A stretch of 64,000 nucleotides of DNA from Sporosarcina sp. 6E9 (GTDB lineage Bacteria; Bacillota; Bacilli; Bacillales_A; Planococcaceae): assembly GCF_017921835.1 (NCBI RefSeq), contig NZ_JAGEMN010000002.1, forward strand, positions 210,495-274,494. Direction: 5' to 3'. The notes below the pieces were generated by a model. That model was not told the origin of the DNA. It made no database searches and saw only the letters and a program-made list of their open reading frames with translations. Positions 52,782 through 61,919 of this stretch are shown here, piece after piece (within the stretch, counting starts at the first letter, position 1; every line of letters starts with the position of its first letter). A program made the position numbers and the translations under genes.

Positions 52782-53600
52782 TTACTTTAATGCACCTTGC
52801 GAAAGACCCTTTTGCAACTGCTTCTGCCCAATAAAAAGCAATAGCAGCGTTGGAATAATAACAACGATAACCCCGGCCATGACCACCCCCCAATCTGTTG
52901 CAGTTTCTTGTGATTGCAACTGTTTCAAGCCAATTTGAACCGTTCGGACAGAACTATTCGTCGTGATGAGTAGTGGCCATAGGTACATATTCCAAGTTGT
53001 TAAGAAACCATAAGCGCCCAATGTAACAAGGCTTGTTTTGGAAACTGGCAAAATGACGCGCCAGAAAAAAGCAAACCTACTTAATCCCGCGATTCTCGAA
53101 GCTTCGTGTAACTCATTCGGAATCGTTTTAAAATGTTGGCGCAAAAGAAAAGTTCCAAATGCAAGGGCGAAAAACGGAAACGTAAGTCCCTGATACGTAT
53201 TGAGCCAATCCAACTTTTGAATAATAAAGAAGTTCGGAATCATCGTCGCTTCCCATGGAATCATCATTGTTGATATGAATAAATAGAACACAAAGTTGCT
53301 TCCCCTAAATGGAAGAAAAACGAAAGCATAAGCGGCTAGACTACAAACAATGAGCTGACCTACCATTACCCCCCCTGAAACGATGAAGCTATTCAATAAA
53401 TACTTCATTAAAGGTAAGCGATCAAACACTTTAATATAGTTATCTAATCGGAGTGCACTCGGTAAGAAATTGCCTTGCATAACTTCTGATCCTGTCATAA
53501 AGGAAATCAGGAAAGCGTACAGAACCGGAAAAAACACGAAAAACGAAGTCGTTATTAAAAGAAAGTACAATCCTATCTTTTTCAGTCGACTCATTGTCAT
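52782..53600 (-). CDS. ugpE: ABC transporter permease, UgpE type
   Basis: A 272-aa MalG-like permease with six helices and the EAA loop EASRIAGLSRFAFFWRVILP near residue 165. The GSEVMQGNFLPSALRLDNY loop follows the first helix, as in UgpE. ATG at 53600 overlaps the ugpA stop in ATGA, with AAGGTG eight bases upstream. It forms the channel with UgpA, energised by UgpC. Confidence 0.88.
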   Translation of the reverse strand: MTMSRLKKIGLYFLLITTSFFVFFPVLYAFLISFMTGSEVMQGNFLPSALRLDNYIKVFDRLPLMKYLLNSFIVSGGVMVGQLIVCSLAAYAFVFLPFRGSNFVFYLFISTMMIPWEATMIPNFFIIQKLDWLNTYQGLTFPFFALAFGTFLLRQHFKTIPNELHEASRIAGLSRFAFFWRVILPVSKTSLVTLGAYGFLTTWNMYLWPLLITTNSSVRTVQIGLKQLQSQETATDWGVVMAGVIVVIIPTLLLLFIGQKQLQKGLSQGALK

Positions 53601-54493
53601 TGATAATGCACCTTCTTTTCTCCTAATTTAAATTGTAGAATTGTTACAATTAAAATGACAATGAAGAGAAAGACCGCCTGGGCACTTGCCGTACCAAATT
53701 GATAGTTAATAAACGCCTCACGATAAATAGAGTAAACAATTAAGTTCGTCGATTGAGACGGTCCACCTTTCGTTAAAATATCAATTTGACCAAAAGATTG
53801 AAATGCATTAATGAGCGAAATCGTAATAATAAAGAACAGCGTTGGCGACAGCATCGGAATCGTGATTCTCCGTAGTCTGTGAAAATAACCCGCACCGTCA
53901 ATACGCGCACTCTCATAAAGATGCTCGTCGATATTTTGTAAACCGCCAAGCAATATTAAAAAGGAAAAGCCAATATTCATCCACACAGTAGACATCGAAA
54001 CAGATAGTAAAGCCCATTCCGGATCAAGTAACCACTGAACTTGAGGTAAATTTACGATGCTTAACAATCGGTTAAACATCCCAACGCTCGGATGAAATAG
54101 AAAAAGCCAGATAACCGATGAGGCCGCGACAGATATACCCATAGTCGATGAATAAATTGTCCGGAAAAAGCCGATTCCCCGCAACTTTTCATTCGCCATT
54201 AGCGCTAATGACAGTGCAATGATAATGCCAATGGGTACTGTATATAAAACAAACAGCACCGTTGCCTTCATACTATTTAAAAACTCTGAGGACTGGAGTA
54301 AATAACTATAGTTTTCAAAGCCAACGTTTAAAGCCGCATTTCCAGTCTGATCAGTTAAGTAGAAACTTAAATAAATCGTTCGAAACATCGGATAAAAGAC
54401 GAAGACTGAAAATAAGATAACAGAAGGCAATAAATAAAGTATCGCGGTTCTACCATTAATTGTTCTTCTCCATAGTCCGACTTTTGGAATCAT
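53597..54493 (-). CDS. ugpA: ABC transporter permease, UgpA type
   Basis: A 298-aa MalF-like permease with six helices (AILYLLPSVILFSVFVFYP first) and the EAA loop ESARIDGAGYFHRLRRITIP near residue 195. KGGPSQSTNLIVYSIYREAF is a family-typical C-terminal loop. ATG at 54493 overlaps the ugpC stop in ATGA. Confidence 0.9.
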   Translation of the reverse strand: MIPKVGLWRRTINGRTAILYLLPSVILFSVFVFYPMFRTIYLSFYLTDQTGNAALNVGFENYSYLLQSSEFLNSMKATVLFVLYTVPIGIIIALSLALMANEKLRGIGFFRTIYSSTMGISVAASSVIWLFLFHPSVGMFNRLLSIVNLPQVQWLLDPEWALLSVSMSTVWMNIGFSFLILLGGLQNIDEHLYESARIDGAGYFHRLRRITIPMLSPTLFFIITISLINAFQSFGQIDILTKGGPSQSTNLIVYSIYREAFINYQFGTASAQAVFLFIVILIVTILQFKLGEKKVHYQ

Positions 54494-55623
54494 AAAAGCA
54501 CCTCTTTATGTAATACAAAACTACCTATATTTGTCGGCTTTTTAATCAACTGTTCCGTATCACCACTGAAGATGCAAAGCGATGCGAAATCAAGTTCAAG
54601 CGGAACCGTGTCACCTATTTCAATATGCCATTGACCACTCCACTTCACCAACCACTCAGCGTTATTAATCATGAAAGAAAAGATGGTTTCATTCCCCAAA
54701 ACTTCAACATTCGTTACGTTCACATAAATCCTTTGCGCCTCTACTGTTTCTTTTTTCGCAATACGTAAATGTTCTGGACGAATTCCTACAATCAGTGAGT
54801 GATCCGCCAAATCTATGCGCTCGATTGTCGGAACCGGCAAACGAATCGTTTCTCCAATGACCAACTCAGATGTCTCCTGGTCAATTCTCGCATCTGCTAG
54901 ATTCATAGCGGGTGCTCCGATAAATGTCGCAACGAATGGGTTGGCCGGATTATTATATATGTCGATGGGTTTTCCAATTTGCTGGATTTTACCTTCATGT
55001 AAAATCATAATCCGATCTCCCATTGTCATTGCCTCGACTTGATCATGGGTTACGTAAATCATCGTAATATTAAGCTCTCGCTGGATACGTCTGATTTCTG
55101 AGCGCATCTGCGTGCGCAATTTCGCGTCTAAGTTAGAAAGCGGTTCATCCATTAAACAAATAGGCGCTTCACTAACAATGGCCCTAGCTAATGCAACACG
55201 CTGTCGCTGCCCACCCGATAATTCTCTAGGCTTTCTTTTTAAGAAATCAGATAAACCAAGCATGGCCGCAACATCTTTCACACGTTGCTGTTGAACATTC
55301 TTTTTTATCTTTTTAACATTGAGTCCAAAGGCGATATTTTGCTCAACCGTCAAATGCGGATAGAGGGCATAGTTTTGAAAGACCATGGACAGTTCACGTT
55401 TACTCGGTGGAAAATGATTGGCTATGTCGTCACCAATTTTAAGTGTTCCACTCGTGATTTCTTCCAATCCTGCAATCATCCGGAGCATCGTACTCTTACC
55501 GCATCCCGATGGTCCGACAAGAACAAAAAACTCGCCAGGTTCAATCGTGACGTTAATATTCGAAATGACATTAACCTGTTTATCATAGGATTTCGATAGA
55601 TCAATCAATTCTACTCTCTTCAT
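54490..55623 (-). CDS. ugpC: ABC transporter ATP-binding protein, UgpC/MsmK type
   Basis: A 377-aa sugar-type ABC ATPase: Walker A GPSGCGKSTMLRMIAGLE near residue 38, Q-loop VFQNYALYPH, signature LSGGQRQRVALARA, Walker B ICLMDEPLSNLD, YVTHDQVEAM, and a C-terminal MalK-like OB domain (IVGIRPEHLRI). ATG at 55623, AGGAG upstream. It heads the operon and probably serves the Ugp permeases. Confidence 0.92.
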   Translation of the reverse strand: MKRVELIDLSKSYDKQVNVISNINVTIEPGEFFVLVGPSGCGKSTMLRMIAGLEEITSGTLKIGDDIANHFPPSKRELSMVFQNYALYPHLTVEQNIAFGLNVKKIKKNVQQQRVKDVAAMLGLSDFLKRKPRELSGGQRQRVALARAIVSEAPICLMDEPLSNLDAKLRTQMRSEIRRIQRELNITMIYVTHDQVEAMTMGDRIMILHEGKIQQIGKPIDIYNNPANPFVATFIGAPAMNLADARIDQETSELVIGETIRLPVPTIERIDLADHSLIVGIRPEHLRIAKKETVEAQRIYVNVTNVEVLGNETIFSFMINNAEWLVKWSGQWHIEIGDTVPLELDFASLCIFSGDTEQLIKKPTNIGSFVLHKEVLL

Positions 55624-55722
55624 CTTTCACACTCCTCTTCTAGTTGCAATTTTTCCATATTTTATAATACTCTGTTAAACTTGTTCGTGAACGAGCCCGC
55701 AATTCCCTTCTATTTATGAAAT

Positions 55723-55746
55723 TTTACAATTACTTAACATTTAACA
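55723..55746 (+). promoter_or_regulatory. Candidate PhoP box between ugpC and glpQ-like gene
   Basis: TTTACA (55723-55728), five bases, TTAACA (55734-55739), then TTAACA again (55741-55746). TT(A/T)ACA repeats with 11-bp period are the PhoP recognition pattern, and phosphate starvation is a sensible signal for glycerophosphate use. Confidence 0.5.
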
Positions 55747-55774
55747 TTACTATTTATGAAGGAAGGAGATTTAG

Positions 55775-56653
55775 ATGATAAAAAAGTTTATTTTAATTAC
55801 GCTCATATTTATACTAGGAGGTTGTTCAATGAAAACTGTAGAACGGGCATCCCTTCCTGGAAATGATTTTCTTATCATCGCTCATCGCGGCGCATCTGCT
55901 TACGCGCCGGATCACACATTTCCATCTTATGAACTTGCGGTAGCAATGGGCGCAGACTACATTGAAATTGATTTACACATGACAAGAGATAGACAACTCG
56001 TCGCTTTTCATGACAGATCAATCATCTTAGAAGGAGAAGAACATGCAATTGCCAACTTAACACTCAAGGAACTTCAAAACTTTTTACCTGGTAGAATTTT
56101 TAATGAGCAGCTACCCGTCATGGCATCGAAATCCTTCGAATCACTATTCGTACCCACACTCGAAGATATTTTCTTACATTTTAAAGATCAAGTGAATTAC
56201 TATATTGAAATTAAATCGCCAACAGCTACACCTGGTATTGAAAAAGAACTTATTCATCAACTTGAGTCATATCAGTTACTAAATAGATCTGATCGGTTTC
56301 CGAAAGTAATTATTCAATCTTACAATGCGGATAGCCTAAAAAAAGTGTTTGAATTAGCACCATCGATCCCTCTCGTTAAACTTTATAGTCAAGATACAAC
56401 TTCTATTTCCAAAGGCGAAATTCGCGACTTAGAAAAGTATGCATCAGGGGTCGGGGTAAATCATAGCCTAGTTACGATTGACTTTGTCAACCGATTACAT
56501 GATAAAGGGCTCGCAATTCACCCGTTCGTCGTAAACGACGCAGACGATATTCAAGCACTTTTGAATATGGGCGCTGATGGTATATTCACCGATAAACCGG
56601 ATATTGCTGCGAAAGTGAAAAGAAGTCATCTTCGTGAACCTACCAAACCATAA
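55775..56653 (+). CDS. glpQ: Glycerophosphodiester phosphodiesterase, lipoprotein
   Basis: A 292-aa GDPD with an N-terminal lipoprotein signal MIKKFILITLIFILGGC (Cys 17). Catalytic residues are in place: AHRGASAYAPDHTFPSY, the ExD pair in YIEIDLHMTRD, and AFHDRS. YYIEIKSP and GIFTDKPD complete the TIM barrel. It hydrolyses glycerophosphodiesters outside the cell to glycerol-3-phosphate for the divergent Ugp transporter. ATG at 55775 with GGAAGGAG six bases upstream; an internal ATG at 55829 also has a site, but the lipobox supports the longer form. Gene name by function. Confidence 0.9.
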   Translation: MIKKFILITLIFILGGCSMKTVERASLPGNDFLIIAHRGASAYAPDHTFPSYELAVAMGADYIEIDLHMTRDRQLVAFHDRSIILEGEEHAIANLTLKELQNFLPGRIFNEQLPVMASKSFESLFVPTLEDIFLHFKDQVNYYIEIKSPTATPGIEKELIHQLESYQLLNRSDRFPKVIIQSYNADSLKKVFELAPSIPLVKLYSQDTTSISKGEIRDLEKYASGVGVNHSLVTIDFVNRLHDKGLAIHPFVVNDADDIQALLNMGADGIFTDKPDIAAKVKRSHLREPTKP

Positions 56654-56745
56654 TGACTTTATCATTATTAGTAGACAGATTATTTAAAAATATTGCTGAT
56701 TTACACTCACTTGGATATGATTGTTAAAAGGGGAGGAGAATACCA

Positions 56746-57216
56746 ATGACTAGTGATAATGAAGGTTTATTTAATAGAGATAATCAAATTGATTTAAAGA
56801 CGAAAATGGATAGAAAAGATGGAGAACCTACTCCAGCTTTCAAAGGAGCTTCTTTGGCAGCATTGCTAATAGGCGTCTCAGCTTATCTCATCGGTTTGTT
56901 CAATGCAGCGATGGAACTGAATGAAAAAGGGTATTATTTTGCGATTCTAATATTCGGACTCTATGCATCTGTATCTTTACAAAAAGCGGTCAGAGACAAA
57001 GATGAAGGTATACCCGTTACGAATATTTACTATGGTATTAGCTGGTTTGCACTAATGATAGCAATTTTATTAATGGGCATCGGTTTATACAACGCGGGCA
57101 GTATTAGTTTAAGCGAAAAAGGATTTTACGGCATGGCTTATGTTCTAAGTATATTTGCTGCGATAACAGTTCAGAAGAATGTTAGAGATACCCAGATAGC
57201 TAGAGACAGAGATTAA
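56746..57216 (+). CDS. YiaA/YiaB family inner membrane protein
   Basis: A 156-aa protein with two copies of the two-helix YiaA/B unit: GVSAYLIGLFNAAMELNEKG and FGLYASVSLQKAVRDK, then GIGLYNAGSISLSEKG and SIFAAITVQKNVRD. The first 35 residues are polar. Function unknown. ATG with GGGAGG nine bases upstream. The stop codon lies in an 11-bp tandem duplication (57211-57232). Confidence 0.85.
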   Translation: MTSDNEGLFNRDNQIDLKTKMDRKDGEPTPAFKGASLAALLIGVSAYLIGLFNAAMELNEKGYYFAILIFGLYASVSLQKAVRDKDEGIPVTNIYYGISWFALMIAILLMGIGLYNAGSISLSEKGFYGMAYVLSIFAAITVQKNVRDTQIARDRD

Positions 57217-57232
57217 GTTGCGATTAAGTTGC
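57211..57232. repeat. 11-bp tandem duplication at stop of YiaA-like gene
   Basis: GATTAAGTTGC occurs twice in direct succession; the first copy contains the stop codon. Confidence 0.8.
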
Positions 57233-57266
57233 TTCTTTTCTCGTTAAACAATATATATCCCCTTAT

Positions 57267-57290
57267 AAATCTATACAGGGGTATAGATTT
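57267..57290. repeat. Perfect hairpin between small membrane-protein genes
   Basis: AAATCTATAC and GTATAGATTT enclose AGGG. No T-run follows, so it may be an operator or mRNA fold rather than a terminator. Confidence 0.5.
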
Positions 57291-57433
57291 AGGCTTCCCC
57301 GTATATCGGGTTTATACAATTATCCAATCAGACACTATTAACACATAGTGAATAATTGATACCGAAAAATGTTTTATATTATAGAATTATAACGTATAGT
57401 ATGAAGATATTTATTTTTAAAAAGGAGGAAGGC

Positions 57434-57634
57434 ATGGGAATAGCCCTTATTGTATCAATGATTTTCGTGGTCATTGTTTTAGCTATCGGAGTTATTTTGA
57501 CAATATCCGCTGCTAATTCTATGAATAAAAATTACAGTAGTGAAAAAAGCCTTTCTAATATGCTGTGGATTTATGTTTTATCAATCCCATTTATTGTTAT
57601 AGTGACACTTATAGCTATATTTATATTTTACTAA
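57434..57634 (+). CDS. Small two-helix membrane protein
   Basis: A 66-aa protein with two membrane helices (VSMIFVVIVLAIGVILTIS and WIYVLSIPFIVIVTLIAIF) joined by a polar loop NSMNKNYSSEKSLSN. No family recognised. ATG at 57434 has AGGAGG five bases upstream, a strong site that favours it over an upstream ATG at 57356, which lacks one. Confidence 0.7.
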   Translation: MGIALIVSMIFVVIVLAIGVILTISAANSMNKNYSSEKSLSNMLWIYVLSIPFIVIVTLIAIFIFY

Positions 57635-57951
57635 CAACAGAGGCCGGTTCCGAACCAGTGAAAAAGCACATGTTTTTATCGAGTCTTAGGGGAAAAACAC
57701 TGTGACCAAAGTCAAATTGCTGTTTGCCATCTGACAAACAATTAATCACTTTTTCTGGTCCAATAACCCAACCAATGCGTAATCCGAAAGAATTAATGTA
57801 TACAACATTTTCATTATCGTCCATTGAATGACGTCAAATTATTAGGATCATCCTTTATTATGGGAATACCGTACTTTGACGATAATTCCAATATTCTCTT
57901 ACGACGTTCCAAAGACATTTTTGTGCCAGTAGGATTTTGATAGACAGGACA
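57621..57951 (-). pseudogene. Decayed MocR/GntR-type regulator (aminotransferase domain remnant)
   Basis: The minus strand reads CPVYQNPTGTKMSLERRKRI from 57951 and continues to KYGIPIIKDDPNNLTSFNGR before a stop at 57814. A second frame from 57824 reads ENVVYINSFGLRIGWVIGPE. Both match successive parts of the PLP aminotransferase domain of MocR regulators (QNPTGT...ERR, EDDPYNL, SFSK...PGLRIGW). The frames are shifted, and the SKxxxP segment with the PLP lysine is deleted between SF and GLRIGW. The upstream two-thirds, including the DNA-binding domain, is missing; it stops at repeat copy B. Confidence 0.82.
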
Positions 57952-58056
57952 GAAAAAGCGACACTCCCGCGGGAAAGCGATAAAGCCCAGACCCTGGACT
58001 GAGCGCAGCGTGGGAAGGGAGCTGTTCTGGCGGTTTTTGATTCTTTTGGACAGCCC
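57948..58056. repeat. Foldable intergenic repeat element, copy B
   Basis: Diverged copy of the element at 22661-22793: the left border ACAGAAAAAGCGACACTCCC and right border GTTCTGGCGGTTTTTGATTC, then GGACAGCCCC, correspond in order. The middle differs (CCCAGACCCTGGACTGAGCG). Inner arms CTCCCGCGGGA fold on themselves. It abuts the MocR remnant. Confidence 0.7.
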
Positions 58057-58069
58057 CTAACTATTTATT

Positions 58070-59074
58070 TCAATGCATTCCAAAAGCCTGTGCCAATAAC
58101 TCTATTCCTTCGATTCGATTATCAGCCCCGAAGAAATTAGGAATAATCGTAACCTCATCTGCCTCATACAACTCAGCTACCCGTTTAATTTCCTCACCGA
58201 CCTGCTCCGCGTCTCCAATAATCATACGCTTTCGGTTTTTTATGACTGTTTCTTTTTCAACAGAACTAAATCCCCGTTTTATTGCGGTTTGCACGGATGG
58301 ATAATAAGGTGGTGGGTTGTCAGATTCAACAAATAATAACCATAAGTCAAATGCCTTTGCGAGTTCCTCTGCTTTTTCAGCTGTTTCCGCGACAATCGCA
58401 AAAACTGCAATCATGACTCTTGGTTTATCCAGTACTAATGAAGGCTCAAAATGTTTTCGGTAAAGGGCTACGGCATCTAAACCTTCCGAAGATGGTTTAG
58501 CGAAATGCGCAAATGCATACGCAGTCCCATTAGCAGCAGCAATTTTAGCGCTGCCCGTACCAGTTCCCAACATCCACATTTCAGGCACAGTCTCTATGAC
58601 CGGCGTCGCAATCAAGCGATTGAATCGGTGATCTTCCGAAGTACCATCAGTTAAAAATTTATAGACATCCTGTACTTGCTGTTCATAGGATAATTGTTTT
58701 CCCTTTGTTTCATTTAACGCGCGATTCACGATTCGGTAGCTAGGTGATCTACCTATTCCAAGGTCAATTCGATTCGGGTGAAGCGCTTCAAGCGTGCGAA
58801 AGTTTTCCGCCACTTTATAAGGACTGTAATGTGGAAGCATGACGCCGCCAGAACCAATTCGTATGCGCTTCGTCGATGCAGCTAAATGCATCATCAGCAT
58901 CTCCGGGCTACTGCCTGCGACAGATAATACATGATGATGTTCTGCTACCCAAAATCGATGGTAACCCAGTTCTTCCGCACGCTTCACCAATTCTGTTGTT
59001 TCCAGTAACGCTTGCCGCGCATTCGATCCCTCATCTATTGGTGAATAATCAAGTATATTTAATAATGTAGCCAA
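58070..59074 (-). CDS. LLM class flavin-dependent oxidoreductase
   Basis: A 334-aa luciferase-like monooxygenase: ILDYSPIDEGSNARQAL, YHRFWVAEHHHVLSVAGSSP, IRIGSGGVMLPHYSPYKVAE and RIDLGIGRSPS are the alkanal-monooxygenase-like pattern shared by Bacillus YtmO/YwcH-type proteins. It probably uses FMNH2 and oxygen; the substrate is unknown. TTG start at 59074 with AAGGAG eight bases upstream. It follows arsC by 37 bases and could be read from the ars promoter. Confidence 0.88.
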   Translation of the reverse strand: MATLLNILDYSPIDEGSNARQALLETTELVKRAEELGYHRFWVAEHHHVLSVAGSSPEMLMMHLAASTKRIRIGSGGVMLPHYSPYKVAENFRTLEALHPNRIDLGIGRSPSYRIVNRALNETKGKQLSYEQQVQDVYKFLTDGTSEDHRFNRLIATPVIETVPEMWMLGTGTGSAKIAAANGTAYAFAHFAKPSSEGLDAVALYRKHFEPSLVLDKPRVMIAVFAIVAETAEKAEELAKAFDLWLLFVESDNPPPYYPSVQTAIKRGFSSVEKETVIKNRKRMIIGDAEQVGEEIKRVAELYEADEVTIIPNFFGADNRIEGIELLAQAFGMH

Positions 59075-59111
59075 TATGATAACTCCTTATAAAATGATCG
59101 TTGCATGATAC

Positions 59112-59531
59112 TTATTCACCAGTTTTAGCGAAGCGTTCAATCCTAGATCCAATTTCATCGCGAACACGTTCGAAGAATGCCCACTTTTCCTCATCCGTTC
59201 CTTCTGCTTTGGCAGGGTCATCAAAGCCCCAATGAGCACGTTTGACATGAGGTGGTGTCATCGGGCACTTATCCGCTGCATCTCCACATAACGTTACAAC
59301 AAAATCAGCATGATTCAAGATTTCAGTATCAATAATATCCGAAGTTTGATCCGTAATATCGACTCCAGCCTCCTCCATTACTTTCACAGCACTTGGATTA
59401 ACGCCATGCGCTTCAATTCCTGCACTGTAAACTTCCCATTCTTCACCAAGATATTTTTTGCCCCAACCTTCAGCCATTTGGCTACGACATGAGTTACCCG
59501 TACATAAGAAATATAATGTTTTTTTCGACAT
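59112..59531 (-). CDS. arsC: Arsenate reductase, thioredoxin-coupled
   Basis: A 139-aa low-molecular-weight phosphatase-like reductase. The P-loop CTGNSCRSQ (Cys 10 and Cys 15) and the redox pair in [20 protein letters not shown] (near 82 and 89) are all present, as in S. aureus/B. subtilis ArsC. It converts arsenate to arsenite for export by ArsB. ATG at 59531 with AAGGAGC upstream; 48 bases after arsB. Confidence 0.95.
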   Translation of the reverse strand: MSKKTLYFLCTGNSCRSQMAEGWGKKYLGEEWEVYSAGIEAHGVNPSAVKVMEEAGVDITDQTSDIIDTEILNHADFVVTLCGDAADKCPMTPPHVKRAHWGFDDPAKAEGTDEEKWAFFERVRDEIGSRIERFAKTGE

Positions 59532-59579
59532 ATTGAAAAGCTCCTTTTAAGTGTTTTTATCAGCTAGAATAATTCCACC

Positions 59580-60878
59580 TTAGTGTAGGAAGGTAAGCCA
59601 TACATAAAGTCCGATGAGCGTGATCAAGAGTGTAGGAATTGTTAAGATGATGCCGACTTTAAAATAGGTTCCCCACGATATTTTTACACCTTTTTGAGAC
59701 AAAACATGCAACCATAATAACGTCGCTAAAGATCCTATTGGCGTGATTTTCGGCCCTAAATCTGATCCAATGACATTCGCATATATCAAAGCTTCGCGAA
59801 TCGGTTCTGTTGTATTCGTTTCTGATATTGCAAGGGCGTTAATCATTACAGTCGGCATATTATTCATAATGGATGATAATAGCGCCGCAATAAAGCCCAT
59901 TGAAATCGTTGCAACAAAAAGTCCTTGATTGGCCGCCATTTGAATCACATCTGCCAAGACACTTGTCAACCCTGCATTACGGAGTCCATAAACGACCACG
60001 TACATCCCAATTGAAAAGAATACAATTGCCCATGGTGCCCCTTTAAGTACTTGCTTCGTGTGGACGGCAGGACTTCTTTGTGCCATAAGCATAAAGAATA
60101 TGGCTGTAATTCCAGCAATAATAGAAACCGGCAATCCTGTGAATCCACTCGTGAAATACCCTACGAGTAATATACTTAAAATCACCCATGCCAGGCGAAA
60201 CAACTTGATGTCTTTAATCGCATCCTTGGGTTCTTTTAAATCTGAGACTTCATAGTTTTTGGGAATACTCTTACGGAAAAATAGCAACAATACTAAAATA
60301 CTTGCGACTAGCGCAAACAAATTCGGTACAATCATCCTAGAGGCATACTCAACAAATCCTATGCCAAAAAAGTCTGCCGACACAATATTAACCAAGTTAC
60401 TTACGACTAATGGTAACGAAGTGGTATCTGCTATAAATCCACTGGCAATAATAAATGGAAAAATCATCTTCTCATTGAAATTCAAATTTCGTACCATGGC
60501 CAACACAATCGGTGTCAGTATGAGTGCAGCACCATCGTTAGCAAATAAAGCCGCTACGATAGCCCCTAAAAGACTGACGTAAACAAACATGCGTAGTCCG
60601 CTACCTTTAGCCAATCTCGCCATATGTAGCGCAGACCACTCGAAGAACCCAATTTCATCTAAGATGAGTGAAATAATTATAATAGCAATAAAAGCCAGTG
60701 TAGCATTCCAGACAATCCCTGTAACATCGATCACGTCTTGAAAATTAACGACGCCTACTAATAAAGCGACCACCGCACCAATACAAGCCGACCAACCAAT
60801 CGATAAATTTTTAGGTTGCCAAATAACAAAAATAAGCGTAACAATGAAAATCAATGATGCGGTAATAACTGAAACCAA
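59580..60878 (-). CDS. arsB: Arsenite efflux pump ArsB
   Basis: A 432-aa ion-transporter superfamily protein with about 12 membrane helices. [19 protein letters not shown] and [17 protein letters not shown] are the two ArsB half-signatures, and [22 protein letters not shown] is the conserved C-terminal loop. It exports arsenite and antimonite. TTG at 60878, after a GGAGGAGAAGG site. It lies 15 bases after arsR. Confidence 0.95.
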   Translation of the reverse strand: MVSVITASLIFIVTLIFVIWQPKNLSIGWSACIGAVVALLVGVVNFQDVIDVTGIVWNATLAFIAIIIISLILDEIGFFEWSALHMARLAKGSGLRMFVYVSLLGAIVAALFANDGAALILTPIVLAMVRNLNFNEKMIFPFIIASGFIADTTSLPLVVSNLVNIVSADFFGIGFVEYASRMIVPNLFALVASILVLLLFFRKSIPKNYEVSDLKEPKDAIKDIKLFRLAWVILSILLVGYFTSGFTGLPVSIIAGITAIFFMLMAQRSPAVHTKQVLKGAPWAIVFFSIGMYVVVYGLRNAGLTSVLADVIQMAANQGLFVATISMGFIAALLSSIMNNMPTVMINALAISETNTTEPIREALIYANVIGSDLGPKITPIGSLATLLWLHVLSQKGVKISWGTYFKVGIILTIPTLLITLIGLYVWLTFLH

Positions 60879-60893
60879 AATTCCTTCTCCTCC

Positions 60894-61238
60894 TTATTGA
60901 CAACAAACACGAAGTCCTTGTGCCTCCAGTTCAGTGATTGACTCATTCTGCTCTGGAAGATGCTCAAGGATACTTTTAATGAATGGATAGTCTCCATGAT
61001 TTTCATTTATCGAGAAGAAAATCCATTGCCCTCTGCGTTCTTCTTTTACTAATTCAATATCTCTAAGTTTACGTAAGTGCTGACTGATTGCCGGCTGACT
61101 CATCTTAAAAATTTCAACAAATTCACATACACAACATTCATGTGACTTGAGTAACTTCATCATTGTCAATCGCGTAGGATCGCCAAGCAACTTTAATAGT
61201 TGTGAGGCCCGTTGCAAATCAATTGTTGTTTTAATCAT
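60894..61238 (-). CDS. arsR: Arsenic-responsive repressor ArsR
   Basis: A 114-aa winged-helix repressor of the ArsR/SmtB family. HECCVCEFVEIF holds the helix-3 cysteines (Cys-x-Cys) that bind As(III); the recognition helix is SQPAISQHLRKLRD; the protein ends RVCCQ, extra cysteines that might add to the metal site. ATG at 61238 has GGAGG eight bases upstream; a 17-codon longer frame crosses the operator region and is unlikely. First gene of arsRBC. Confidence 0.94.
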   Translation of the reverse strand: MIKTTIDLQRASQLLKLLGDPTRLTMMKLLKSHECCVCEFVEIFKMSQPAISQHLRKLRDIELVKEERRGQWIFFSINENHGDYPFIKSILEHLPEQNESITELEAQGLRVCCQ

Positions 61239-61265
61239 AAATGATCCCTCCATTCCTCCATCATC

Positions 61266-61285
61266 ATATAACCATATGCTTATAT
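61266..61285. promoter_or_regulatory. ArsR operator
   Basis: ATATAACCATATGCTTATAT is a 20-bp palindrome with one mismatched pair, 28 bases upstream of arsR, the usual place for the self-repression site. Confidence 0.65.
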
Positions 61286-61338
61286 ACACAAGTGGAATTA
61301 ACTTTCCTATCCTCCAATCATTTTATTGATCACTTATC

Positions 61339-61364
61339 AAAACTTTTTAAGTACCTAGTCCGTC
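61339..61364 (+). promoter_or_regulatory. Candidate ECF (SigV) promoter
   Basis: AAAAC (61339-61343) with a 17-base spacer to CGTC (61361-61364), the ECF pattern (AAC...CGTC), 58 bases before sigV. Auto-activation of sigV is known in B. subtilis. Confidence 0.5.
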
Positions 61365-61375
61365 AAATAATTAGT

Positions 61376-61392
61376 ACATGTTCGCGACATGT
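61376..61392. repeat. Inverted repeat in the sigV leader
   Basis: ACATGT-TCGCG-ACATGT, a 17-bp symmetric element between the promoter-like boxes and the ribosome site. Confidence 0.5.
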
Positions 61393-61421
61393 TGAAATTT
61401 AGAAAAGGTGAATAGTTTGTC

Positions 61422-61919
61422 ATGACAAAAAAAGAAAAATTTAAACTCGTAGAAAAATTTATTCTTGAAAATCGGGAAGCGCATTATCGCCTAGCATACA
61501 GCTACGTTAGAAATAAAGACACCGCGCTCGACATTGTACAAGAGTCTATATTAAAAGCGCTCAACTCTATTGATCGTCTTGACGAAATCGCTTATATGAA
61601 AACGTGGTTTTATCGAATCATCGTCAACACATCCATTGATTTTATTCGAAAACATCAACGAGTCACGGTAATGGATGATGAGATTCTAAGTGTGCATTTG
61701 CCACAGTTAGAAGATGAAATGACCGATATGGATTTGCAAGACGCGATTGACCAACTACCTTCAACAGATAAAACACTTATTATTCTTCGTTTTTTTGAGG
61801 ATTTAAAAATTGAAGAAATAGCTGCGATAACTGATGAGAATATCAATACGACTAAAACAAGGTTGTATAGGGCCTTAAAAAGACTACGCATTGAAGTTGG
61901 AGAGGATTTTAGATTATGA
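61422..61919 (+). CDS. sigV: ECF sigma factor SigV
   Basis: A 165-aa ECF sigma factor very close in sequence pattern to B. subtilis SigV: YRLAYSYVRNKDTALDIVQE in region 2, MKTWFYRIIVNTSIDFIRK, VMDDEILS linker, and TLIILRFFEDLKIEEIAAIT followed by NTTKTRLYRALKRLRI in region 4. It directs lysozyme-response genes in B. subtilis and Enterococcus. ATG at 61422 with AAAGGTG upstream. It overlaps rsiV by four bases. Confidence 0.9.
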   Translation: MTKKEKFKLVEKFILENREAHYRLAYSYVRNKDTALDIVQESILKALNSIDRLDEIAYMKTWFYRIIVNTSIDFIRKHQRVTVMDDEILSVHLPQLEDEMTDMDLQDAIDQLPSTDKTLIILRFFEDLKIEEIAAITDENINTTKTRLYRALKRLRIEVGEDFRL

